Under the pieces are notes generated by a model that made no database searches, was not told where the DNA came from, and worked only from the letters and a program-made list of their open reading frames with translations. 64,000 bases of DNA, from assembly GCA_003665825.1 (NCBI GenBank), contig QPFY01000004.1, positions 1,879,289 through 1,943,288 on the forward strand, written 5' to 3'. This DNA is from Microbotryum silenes-acaulis. Lineage: Eukaryota > Basidiomycota > Microbotryomycetes > Microbotryales > Microbotryaceae. Both the position numbers and the translations under genes were made by a program. Below, in pieces: positions 47,500-58,334 of the stretch (within the stretch, counting starts at the first letter, position 1; each line of letters opens with the position of its first letter).

Positions 47500-50361
47500 T
47501 CACCTCCTCACCAGCTCCCCCGCCCAAGTACTCAAATCGACCAATCTCACATCCCCACAACCCCATGCCCCCTCCCCTTCTATCCCTCCCCTTCGTTCCT
47601 GCTCCCTGCCCAGATCCCCCCAAAATCGATTCGTCGATTTCTTGAACGCCCATATCTCGATGTCCCAATTGTGCGCTAGGGCGTGACGTACGCAACCGAG
47701 GAATCCGGAGGGGTTGTATTCGGATGATTTGGCGTCGCCTGAGACGAGGATCATTAGCGGACGCGGCGACGAGGAGGAAGAGGTGGTGGTGGTTGGTGGT
47801 TGTTGAGGGGTTGATTGATGTTCGAGGATCGCCTCGAGCATCTTGAGATGGAGCAATTCGTCGACGCTTTGTTCTTTTTGGAGGGTCGTGATGGGACCGT
47901 CGGGGTCGGAGGAAAGGACTGAGCGACGAGGTACGCGTTGGAGGATAGAGACTTCGTAGCCCTGTGAGAGAATGAATAATTCAGTGAGGTGATTTTGGTA
48001 TGCCTTGAGTGACCTTGAAGCAACTCACCCATTTGACGGCGTCCTCGACACCTTGTTTCAAGAGCGAGCTCCCTACCAAAACCCTCTTCTTCACGCGACT
48101 TCCCATTCCTCGTTCGAGCAAGGCGAAGAGGATGTCATAGTCGAGGTAATACCTTGTCCCGTCGATGACGTCCTCTTGTACTCGACGCGCAAGACGAGAG
48201 GCGAGAGAGACGTTCTTAGGAGGGAAGGTTTGGCCTAGCCATCGATGGAAGGAATGGATGATGTTGGAGTTGTCGACGAAAATGTCAACGCGGGGGCGGA
48301 GGTTCAGACCACCTGCTGTGGTTGAGGTCGGGATTGGAAGAGAGGCGGTCAACAGCGCAGTAGGCGTTGGTGTCGGGATCGCCCCGGGCCAGAAACCGTA
48401 TCCGGTCGATCGGCAAGGTAGAGACTGCTTCAACGCCTCGCTCGAAAGGACCATACATGACGAGGGACGGAAGAAGGCCTCTTGCAATACTGGTCCGACT
48501 TCAGCGGGGAACCATTTACGCAACTTGCGATGCGCTGAAAGTCGTCGGTCGAAAGCGGTGCGATGGAGAGAGGGAGGTGGAGCCAACGTCGTCGAAGGAC
48601 TCGAAGGGGCGACATCTGAGGATCGGAGCTGGCGCTTGAGGGATTTGAGACGCGAGGCTCCAACGGCGATGGGGGTGCTGGGAGCGAGGGAAGGGCGGGA
48701 CCGGATGTAGACGCCTTTGCCTGTCGACGGGTTGACAAGGATGCCCGTTTCTGGGTCGATGGCCGTGGTGGGGTGTGGGGACCGGGCAGATGAGCTAGAG
48801 GGGAAGAGTTCAGGACACGCATTCAGGAAGCATTTCAAACGAGTTCAACAGGCCACGAGAAGAAAATGGCGAGTGCTCACGTAGCTACTTCTCCTTCTTC
48901 CCCCTCGGACGTTGGATCCAGCACATCGACCGGAACAGCCGAAGCACTCCTCGCTCGTCGGATGACCCTCACCCGATGATGAAGAGGCACATGCGTAGGA
49001 GCAAGATCAGAAGGCGATTGTGAAGGAGAGGATAGATCAAGAAATGGTAAAGGGACGGGACGCCGCAATGTATAGAGAGCACCTACAGTAGGGCGAGTGT
49101 GGAGGGGTTGGAAGGAGTATGTGGAAGTGGAAGCCGAGACAACAGGGGTGTCTGGCAACGTGACAAGGGAAGGGGGATCGCGAGTGGCGCGTTTGGCGCG
49201 TTCGACTTCGGTGTCGCTCGAAGGGTCGAGAGGTCGCTTCCCTCGAGCCCGGGCAGAGAGAGACGTGGCACTGGTCAACGGAGGGAAATGGGTCGAGGCG
49301 AAGGGGTCGTTCGGGACGGGGGCAGAGGCGATGGAAGGTGTCGAATCGGGCTGCTCGACGATGATCATCTCGTCGTCATGGTCTTCGTCGTCGGACGAGT
49401 CGTAGAGGTAGGATTCGCCATCCGAAACATCAACGAGGTCAATAACGTCTTGGAAGCGGCGTGATCGAGCGGATACAGGGTCGAGATGGGAATGAGTGCC
49501 GTCGCGCGGATCGTAGATGAAGACGTCTTGGTCCGAGTCGTCCGAGGAAGGCAGCGGTGAATGAGAATCCTCTTCATCATCTTCATCGTCGTCGTCGCGT
49601 AATGCGGGAGAGTGTGGGTGCTGGTCGACAATGACGGTCGGCTCGGATTCCGGGGTCGGTGATCGGCTCGAGTCGTCAGGGTTAAGGATGCGGGCGTGCT
49701 CTTCAAGGTGACTGAGCTCAGCTGGGAGATCATCGGAGCTGATGTCCATATCCTCTGACACCGGCTGAGCCTGTAATTGTGGTTCTTGGGTAGGTGATCC
49801 ACTTGATTCGGCTGTTGCTGGAATGGTATCTGGTATCGGGATCAAGGTTTGCCGTACGAGCTCGTCGTCGGACGAGTCGTCGAGATGAGGGTCGAGCAGC
49901 GTGATCTCGGGCGAAGTTCGGCGAGTCGGCGGTTCGGGCGGGGTGGGTTCAGCACGAGGCGGGCGCGGTAACGTCGCTACCGGGTCGGCGGCTGGTGGCG
50001 GTGGAGAGGGGTCCTTGCTCGGCTGCGCCTGCTCGTCCTTCGTGGCCACGTGCTGCTCCGCGAGCCAGGCCTGCGACGGCACGAACTTTTGCGTCATGGC
50101 GAAATGCGGTTTATCCTTTTGGGGCCATCTTTTGTGTTGGCCATGGCTGCTGGTGGTGGTGGTGTTGGTCGTCGGTGTAGGAGGCGCATTGAGGTTCAGC
50201 GTCGTCGAGGTCGATGTAGAAGGGTCATCTTGGGCGGTGGACTTGCGTCGCTTGTCCCGCTTCCTTTTGTTCTTCTTGAGTTTGGGAGCTGGAACAAGGT
50301 CGAGATACGGATCGGCCATGGAACGTGCGGCAACCCGACCGCTCGAACGGACCGACGCCAA
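47500..50361 (-). CDS. NYN (PIN-like) domain protein with long acidic disordered N-terminus
   Basis: Three minus-strand exons (50361-48881, 48794-48029, 47961-47500) give 902 residues with phases 2 and 0. A basic patch (KLKKNKRKRDKRRK) sits near residue 30. Residues 40-490 are Pro/Ser/Asp-rich with many DSSDDE-type acidic runs. The second half contains the NYN-like fold: RVDIFVDNSNIIHSFHRWL, YYLDYDILFALLERG, RVLVGSSLL, GYEVSILQRVPRRS, a variable Gln/Thr/Ser insert, PLMILVSGDAKSSEYNPS, GFLGCVRHALAHNWDIEIWA and FKKSTNRFW. The conserved Asp positions (VDNSN, SGDA, WDIEI) fit metal-dependent RNases of the NYN/PIN group. The RNA target is unknown; nuclear location is inferred from the basic patch only. 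Confidence 0.75.
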
Positions 50362-50648
50362 GCCGTGATCATCACGAACGCCCCAGTCCGTCCCGAGCGC
50401 GCCCTATCATGCACTATCAAGCTCATTATCACGCAGGTGCCGCTTCAATGTGGCGCCTACAACCTTCTAATCCGGGCGCGCAATTCTGCATTAGCATTCT
50501 CGGGAATGCCTGTTGAGCGCCCCAGCGCCGAATTAGTAATCGAAAAGTTGACTCCATGCGGTCCCAACCTGTTCCCCTTTCTCTCCTTCTCCCCCCCTCC
50601 TTCGTCGCTCCGAGCCTCTCTCTGTCACTTCTGCGACCGGAGAAGCGA
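50362..50648. promoter_or_regulatory. Divergent promoter region of the NYN gene and PRD1
   Basis: 287 bp between the two start codons. The PRD1 side is pyrimidine-rich (50555-50630, CTCCTT runs). No specific operator-like motif was recognised. Confidence 0.45.
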
Positions 50649-53600
50649 ATGCTCCCGACTTCGAAACGACTGCTTAACCAAGTCGTTCCATCCACTACTC
50701 GCCCCTTTGGCTCGCTCGCGGCTTCCAAGTCCAAGTCCACGTCATCGTTCTTCCCCGCCGCCGTTCGTGCTCGTCGACGAAGCCCGACTTGGAGCTCTAC
50801 ACTCGCTGCATTCGGGTGCGCGACTGCTCTACACTTTCGAACCTTCGCAACCCACAGTAACAACACCTCCTCCCTCCTGCCCCTCACCGGATCAGGAACG
50901 ATGTCCACCACCTCCTATCCCACCCCACCCGTCTCCCCCCCTCAATGGTCACGCTACACCCCTTCCTACATCACCCAAGTCCTCGAAGATCAAATAGACC
51001 AAACCAAGTCCTCCCTCGATCAGATTGGTTCTTTGAAAGCCGAAGACTGCACCTTCGATTCGACGATCAGGAGGATGCAATTCGAAGATGGAGAAACCAG
51101 TCGCGTTTTGGAACCGGCGTTGTTTTTACAGTTCGTGGCGGGGGAGAAGGAAGTGAGGGAGAAGAGTGTAGAAGCGGATAAAAAGTTTCAGGTGCGTACG
51201 CTTCTCGGATTCAGGAGCAGTTGAAGGAGCGACGCAACTGATTTTCCGTGAACGCACGATACAGGATTTCGCACTCGAAGCCATGACCAGGATTGATGTT
51301 TATCAGGCTCTGCTTCACACTCGAGATAACATCAAGAAGCAAGGTCTTAAGCTCGAACCGGAGGAACAAAGGCTCTTGGATAAGATGATCCTCGATCGCA
51401 AAAGGGCCGGTCTAGGTCTCCCCGAGGACAAGAGGAACGAGTTGCTCAAGTTGCGCCAAAAGATTATGGCGCTCGAAGTCGATTTCCAAAAGACGTGCAA
51501 TGAGGAAAATGGCGCGTTGTTTTTCACGAAGGAGGTGAGTACAGGTTCGTGGTCGGGAACGTGGTCGCTCTCGTCGAGTACTGATGCGCTTTCCCCTCCT
51601 GCATTTCATTGCCCACAGGAATTGGATGGCGTGCCCGAAGAAGTCATCAGTGGCTATCCTAAAGGAGAGGACGGCAAGTACAAAGTCACTTTCAAGACGC
51701 CCGACGTCATTCCCGTCTTGTGAGTCCTAGCCACTTGTCGAAGATGGTCTCGAAGCAACGAGCTGACAATAGGGTCGTATCGTCGGACCCGCAGTAAATA
51801 CGCTCATTCTTCAGCGACGCGTAAAGCCGCGACGCTGGGCTACGAAGGCAAGACCCTTTCGAACGCCCCCTTGCTCGTCGAAATCGTCAAACTTCGTCAA
51901 CAAGCGGCCCAACTGCTCGGCTACCCCAATCACGCCGCTTACATCCTCGAAGAAAAGATGGCCAAGACCCCGGAGAACGTCTTTGAGTTTTTGGATGATT
52001 TGAAAAAGCGGTTGATGCCTATTGCGAAGAAGGAGAAAGAGAACTTGTTGAAATTGAAGAAAGAGGTGGCGGAGAGGACGGGCGAGGCTTACGAGGACGA
52101 GTTGTACCTTTGGGATTCAAAGTATTTGGATCGGCTTTTTGTGGAGAGGAATTTGAAGATTGGTGAGTTCCGAATCAGGGCAGTTTGTGTGCGCTTTACT
52201 GATCACCTTACTGAAGCGTATATTTTGGGGACTCGCAGACGAGGAAAAGGTCAAGGAATACTTCCCCGTCGCTAAAGTCGTTCCGGCCGTACTGGGTTCG
52301 TGACTCGTCACCGTACTTGAGGATATGCCCCAAGAAGCTGACCGTCATGCTCATGGTATACGATCGTCGCCGGACAGATCTCTATCGCCGTCTGTTGAAC
52401 GTGCAGTTCTTCCGTGTCCCGAATGCTGATGTGTGGCACGAAGAGGCTGATATGTGAGTATCGAGTTGAACTCCAAACGGTGGGTTGCGAGGAGTCAGGG
52501 TGCTGATGTCAGATTCGCTGTGATTAGGTACGCCGTCTGGGACGCTGGAAATGGTCAAGACGGCAAGCTCGGCAAGTTCTTGGGCTACATGCACCTCGAC
52601 CTCTCCCCCCGCGAGAACAAGTGCGTTCCTGTCTTTCTGTGTCGAAAGCCTCGTTTCCCCGAGCTGATTTATAGTCGAGGGCCGAACATACCAGGTATGG
52701 ACATGCCGCTGTGTGGGGCTTGATCCCCGGATGGACGGACGCCAAGGGGGAACGCAACTACCCCGTCGTGTGCATGGTCGCGAACCTCGCCAAACCAACA
52801 CCTACCCGACCCGCGTTAATGAAGCACAGCGATGTCGTCACTTTCATGCATGAACTAGGTCACGCCTTCCATGGCCTATGTTCCGAGACGCAATTCCCTC
52901 GATTCCACGGTACGGCCGTCTCGAGGGATTTCGTGGAAGCTCCTTCGCAGATGTTGGAGAATTGGACTTGGAAGAAGGAACAGTTGCGCGAGTTGAGTAG
53001 TCACTTCGAGAGGGAGGGGGAGAGGTTGGGCGAAGAGGTGATTGAGAGTCTGGTGAAGAGTAAGAATGTGAATCAGGGGTTGTTCAATTTGAGGCAGTTG
53101 CACTTTGGGTTGTATGATAGTGAGTCGCGAGATCAAGGGGACACTTGCAGTGGTGTTCAGTTGGGTCGGGAGACTGACGTGTGTTTTCACTACATTGATC
53201 GCAGTGAAAGTGCATACGACCGACGTTGACTCGGACCTGACCAAGTTATGGTGCGACCTTCGAGAACAAGTAACCCTCGTCTCCTCCAAAGGCGAATACG
53301 TAGGAGGGCAAAGCGGCTTCGGTGAGTCCCGCACGTTCCAGCATCCCGAGTCCCACGATGCAGACGAACGTGATGCTGAATAGCGCTCGGAGGTACTTCG
53401 CAGCGCATATCACGGGGGGCTATTCCGCGGGGTACTATGGGTATTTGTACTCGCAGGTGTTTTCGGCGGACATGTTCGCGACGGTGTTTGAGCAGGATCC
53501 GATGAATGCAAAGAGGTACGCGACATGCCCACATACATACCGACCAGTTTCAAAGTATCACTGAACTTTGATCGTTTCCACTTTTCTGTTCGGTTGTCAC

Positions 53601-53734
53601 ACAGTGGTCTGGCCTATCGGGAGAAGATTTTGCGTCCTGGAGGTTCGAGGGACGAGATGGATTCGTTGAAGGACTTCCTGGGCCGAGAGCCGGATAATAG
53701 GGCGTTCTTGAAAGAGTTGGCGCAGGGGATTTGA
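50649..53734 (+). CDS. PRD1: M3 family metallopeptidase (saccharolysin / thimet oligopeptidase)
   Basis: Eleven exons (50649-51191, 51265-51534, 51619-51719, 51795-52162, 52239-52295, 52378-52453, 52528-52620, 52695-53119, 53205-53321, 53404-53515, 53605-53734) give 763 residues from the ATG at 50649. The zinc site is [20 protein letters not shown] (HExxH) with the third ligand in [32 protein letters not shown] and the C-terminal [13 protein letters not shown] are typical of M3A enzymes. It cleaves short peptides in cytosol or mitochondria. Residues 1-84 are basic, Ser/Arg-rich with no acidic residues, like a mitochondrial presequence. The in-frame ATG at 50901 starts [10 protein letters not shown] just before the conserved part, so two isoforms are possible. 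An ATG at 50556 is also in frame. Confidence 0.93.
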
Positions 53735-54435
53735 AGAGGGTGGGTTGGAAAGAAGGGGGGAGAGGAGGATGGGATTGAGATTTCATTGGTCATGATAGTT
53801 TGGGAACGAGTGTTTGTTCTTGGAGATCGACAAAAAAAAAAGGGGCTCGCCGCCGAGGTTCGTGAAGGCGCTCCTCCTCCTCCGACTTGGGTAAATGGAT
53901 GTACGAGCTGAAAGAGAGAGTCCGAGTGACCATCTTGACTGCATGGTCAGGATCGAGGGTGATCCTTCGTTTTCGATGTGACATGCCAATCAAAGAGATG
54001 AAAGAGGTCGTCTGCGGACTCTGATGAGAATCGATGCTAATGACACGAAGCAAAAGTCTAAATGGCGAATTACGGTGCCAAGGCTTGCGGTGCCGAGCCG
54101 CGCGTTGGGCGCCCGCTTTGGAGTTTCCGCCCGCTTCACTGCGCACTCGACTCGGAATCAATCACGCCTCAATTGTCCCGACCACTCTCCGTGATTTGGT
54201 CACCGTGTCTCGCTCTTGGTTGCACCAGCTTGTACGATACTTCACTTCTCCCGAGTCGCCTCCCCAACAGGCTTGGGAACTTGCTCGGCTCGACGACAAC
54301 CATCATCACCACGACCACGACCACGACCACGAGCACGACGAGCACGACGAGCACGACGAGCAGCACGACGACGTACGATCACCACCTCGCTTCCAGTCCA
54401 TCCGGGTGGTCGAACGACTCGAGAGGTTCGGCAGT
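53735..54435. other. Intergenic region upstream of PHO91 with a His/Asp-codon repeat
   Basis: About 700 bp. The 3' half contains a CACGAC/GAGCAC-type hexanucleotide array at 54301-54375 that stays in frame with the PHO91 ATG. I see no separate gene. Confidence 0.55.
54301..54375 (+). repeat. CACGAC-type trinucleotide/hexanucleotide array
   Basis: Tandem CAYCAC, GACCAC and GAGCACGAC units. In the PHO91 frame they would encode His/Asp/Glu repeats. They end about 60 bp before the SPX start codon and are probably 5' leader sequence. Confidence 0.85.
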
Positions 54436-57400
54436 ATGAAGTTTGCCCATTCGTTGGTGTTCAACTCGGTTCCTGAATGGACGAGTCATTATCTCAAGTA
54501 GGTCAGGTCCAGGTGCGGACCGCGCGTCCGAGTTTCAATGATAAGCCTCCCCAAATTGAAAGTGATCGTTCCATCGGTACAACTACAGCTACGAAGCACT
54601 CAAAGCGGCCATCTATCGTTTCGAGAAACAGCAACTCGCTCCCCCACGCACCGAATACACCGATCTCGAACGAGGAGCGGACTCGCCTCTGCTAGGCAAT
54701 GGCAATGGCAATGGCAATGGCGCAAGTGCTAAGCCCGCATCGAACGACAAGCTCTTCAGGAGCTTGCTCGATCAAGAGTTGAACAAGATTACTGAATTCT
54801 ACGTCGCCAAGGAGAGGGAGTTGTTGGGTGATTTGGCCTTGTTGCAGGCTGACGTCGAGAGGATCGAGGATGAGACTTCCCATTTGAGTGGCCAAGGGAT
54901 GACGTCCGGAGCATCCGATTCGGAGGAAGATCGTCAGGATGACGACGAGGAAGGGGAGGAAGGCGTCGCAGCCAAGACGAGCAAGATGGTCAAAGGCGCG
55001 ATCGAACAGGTGTTTTCGAATCCGAGGAATTATGATGCCGCGAATAGGGAGGCGAGAAAGGCGAGGCGGAAGAGGGCCGGCTCATTCGCTAGGTCCATCG
55101 AGGGGCTTTCGGGTGGGGAAGGCTCGGCCGGGCGAAGGAGGGCAAGAGCGCTTTCGAATGCGAGTGCAACCTCCGGCGACCTGTTGGGTATCGACCACAT
55201 TCAGGAAGAGGAACGGGGGCAGAATGGTGGGGCGCGCTCGAGCGAGTTCGGCAGAAGGGCGGTGAGGAAGATCGGGTCCAAGTCGTTCGGCACGCCGTCG
55301 AGGAAACGAGATACGAGTCGTTTTACCGCGGGGAGTACGGCCAATGAGGACGATGATGATGGGGTCTTTGGTGGGACGAGCGATTGGGCAATCGATACGA
55401 GGATCATGTACAAGAGGAGGATCGCGGCGCTCTTTACGGTGAGTTGCGGTCGTTACGGCTTCGCGGTTCGCAGGTAGTGCTGATGAGCTCACCACTTCGT
55501 CGAGCCCCGTGCAGTCCCTCTCCGAGCTCAAGCAATACGTCGATCTCAACTACACTGGTCTGAGCAAGGTCCTGAAAAAGTGAGGACAGAAGTCTAGGCC
55601 AGCTCAAAAGGAGCATCAGCTGAACCGCAGCGGTACTCCCTCACAGGTATGACAAGATCACCAACTCCAAGCTGCGATCCAAGTACATGTCTGAGGTCGT
55701 CGACTCGACCTTCCCGTTTGAAGCCGTCACGCAGGAACGTCTCTCGTCTGCGATCAAGGTGCTCGTCCCGCTTTACGCCAACCTCGCGACGGGTGGCGAC
55801 ATCGATCAAGCGACGAAGCAGCTCAATGCCCATTTGCGCGAGCACGTCGTCTGGGAACGCAACACCGTTTGGCGCGAGATGATTGGTCTTGAACGACGAG
55901 GGTGGGGTGCTGGGACAGGCGCACCGAAGCGAGCAGCAACGGCGATGCCGATCGTCAAAGGAGACGAAACGAAGAGCGCCGAAGGAGTGGCGAGTCGGTC
56001 TTGGCTGCCTGCGTGGCTCAATACCCAGGTTGTGGGGGGTGGTTTCGCGGTACTGCTGTTCTTGACATTGCTCAACCTCGAGCTTTTTGATCGCGTCGAG
56101 GAGGGCAACTGTTTGGCGTTGTTGGCTTTCGTCACCATCTTTTGGGCGCTCGAGGTGAGACACAGAATCCATTCTCTACGCGTTGAGTATGGTTACTCAT
56201 GAGCGTCTTGTATGAGTCACAGATCGTGCCGCTGTTCGTCACAGCCCTGATGGTCCCCTTCCTCGTCGTCGTCCTTCGCGTCATCCGTTCGACCGACGGC
56301 GAGGACCGTCGACTCACCGCCTCGGAATCGACCAAGTACATCTTTGGTCAAATGTTCAGTCCGACCATCATGCTTCTCCTCGGTGGATTTACCCTGGCCG
56401 CGGCGTTGTCGAAGCAGAACATTGACAAGGTCTTGGCGACCAAAGTGCTCTCCCTTGCCGGGACCAAGCCCAAGTATGTCTTGTTGGCGTACATGCTCGT
56501 CGCGTGCTTTGCGTCGATGTGGATCTCGAACGTCGCTGCCCCCGTGTTGTGCTATTCTTTGATTCAGGTGAGGCTGGACCCAGACTCATCGCTACCATCA
56601 ATAACAGTGCTGATGTTCTGGGGGCTCCTGTCCTCACATAGCCGATCCTCCGAACGCTGCCTCAGAAATCGCCCTTCTCGAAAGCTCTGATTCTCGGCAT
56701 CGCACTCGCATCCAACATCGGTGGTCTAGCATCCCCCATCTCGTCGCCTCAGAACCTCATCGCGCTCGAGTACATGAATCCTCAAGTCTCCTGGCTCGGT
56801 TGGTTCGCCGTCTCGATCCCCGTCGCGACGACAACGATCTTTTGCATTTGGCTCATCTTGCTGTGGTCGTATCGCTCGGGTAAGGGGTTGGTCATTAATC
56901 CGACGAGGGTTAGTCGGGATCCGTGGACGAAGACGCAGTGGTTCGTTTTGGTCGTGACGATTATGACCATCGTTTTGTGGTGCGTCGAGACGAGGTTGGC
57001 TTGGCTGGTCGGGGACATGGGCGAGTATTTCAACATTCTTGATCGATTAAGAACTTTACGGTCTTGCTGATGGTCTTTGCACTTGTTGCGCGCAGGCATC
57101 ATCGCCATTATTCCCATCGTACTCTTCTACGGATCCGGCGTACTCCGCAAAGCCGACTTTGATCACTCGCCTTGGTCGATCGTGATCCTCGCGATGGGTG
57201 GTATCTCGTTAGGCAAAGCCGTCCTTTCCTCTGGATTGTTGGACGACCTGGATCAGATCGTCGAGGACCTCGTTTTGGGACTGGACATTTGGCCCATCCT
57301 TGCCTTGTTTTCCGTTATCGTGTTGGTCATCGCAACGTTGATCAGTCATACGTGAGTAGCGGTTGAAATCGATCCGAAGGAATAAGTAGCAGCAGCGGGA

Positions 57401-57743
57401 ACTGAATTTGTTTCCTCTCTCTCTCTCTTCGGACGTTGGTTGCCCTCTCACCCCCAGCATCGCCGCCGTCCTCGTCGTCCCTATCGCCGCTCGTATCGGA
57501 GCAGCAATGGAAACGCGCCATCCGACCCTCTTGATCCTTGCCACGGCCTTCATTTGTTCAGCAGGAATGGGCCTACCCATTTCTGGGTTCCCCAACTTAC
57601 AAGCGATCAACGTCGAGGACGATTTGGGTGATCGGTATTTGGAACCGAGGGACTTTTTTACTAGGGGTATTCCGGCGAGCGTGGTCGCGACGACGGTGAT
57701 CATTACGCTTGGGTATGGGATTATGAGAGCTTTGGGGATGTAG
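54436..57743 (+). CDS. PHO91: SPX-domain phosphate transporter, Pho87/90/91 family
   Basis: Eight exons (54436-54497, 54589-55438, 55515-55579, 55647-56154, 56223-56567, 56642-57020, 57096-57351, 57458-57743) give 916 residues. The N-terminal SPX domain starts MKFAHSLVFNSVPEWTSHYL and continues NYEALKAAIYRFEKQQL, ELNKITEFYVAKERELL, YVDLNYTGLSKVLKKYDKIT (Lys cluster for inositol pyrophosphates). The C-terminal half is a DASS/SLC13-like transporter with about 12 membrane segments, e.g. LLLGGFTLAAALSKQNIDKV, FASMWISNVAAPVLCYSLIQ, NIGGLASPISSPQNLIALEY and MGLPISGFPNLQAI. Basidiomycete members are usually the vacuolar exporter Pho91, but plasma-membrane Pho87/90 types cannot be excluded from sequence. 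The intron at 57021-57095 appears to be GC-AG (donor GCGAGT). The upstream leader has a His/Asp repeat in frame. Confidence 0.92.
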
Positions 57744-57789
57744 AGCGGTGTTGTTGGGGGAGTGGGTGTGGGAGAGGTCGAGGATGGGT

Positions 57790-57859
57790 TGTCGTCGAGT
57801 GGTCGTCGCCGAGTGGTCGTCGCCGAGTGGTCGTCGCCGAGTGGCTGTCGCCGAGTGGC
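57790..57859 (+). repeat. 15-bp tandem repeat GAGTGGTCGTCGCC(G)
   Basis: Four to five copies lie about 50 bp after the PHO91 stop codon. The last copy has T-to-C type changes. Located in the 3' UTR or terminator region. Confidence 0.88.
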
Positions 57860-58334
57860 CTATTTATTTTCTTCTCGGAGCGAGCGGGGTTGGGCGGCAT
57901 CAGTGTCTTGTGAATTCATCGTCCTGCTTTCCTCATACTTTTTCATTAGTTTGGGTTTTGCCTTGAAATAGATCATCATCAATGAAGGACGATCGTTTTG
58001 TGTGTCAGTTGGTGGACGCTTATGGCAGGTGACGACTCGGAGGGTGCGAGGGAGTCGTCTCTCCGAGGGTCGAGGGTCGAAGCTGTTGAATTTGGATGCG
58101 TCATTCAACCCGGCTCGATCGGCCGCGCTCTTGTTGGGCGTTCGTCACGCGCACGGCGGTCTACGGCGGGGCAGGCGGGCGTCGCGTCTCTCTCGTCAAG
58201 GTTTGAGTTACTTTTGGTCTCTTGCTCTGCACATACTCGCGGCTGCGCACACCTAACCAGCTCTCACGAAACCAGACTCTTTCACTCTACCTCGAACTAG
58301 GCCAAACCCCCCCGCGACCAGACGAGGCTCTACG
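57860..58334. other. Intergenic region upstream of the F-BAR gene
   Basis: About 475 bp with a T-rich stretch (57925-57965) suited to 3' end formation and a C-rich leader before the F-BAR ATG. No gene seen. Confidence 0.5.
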
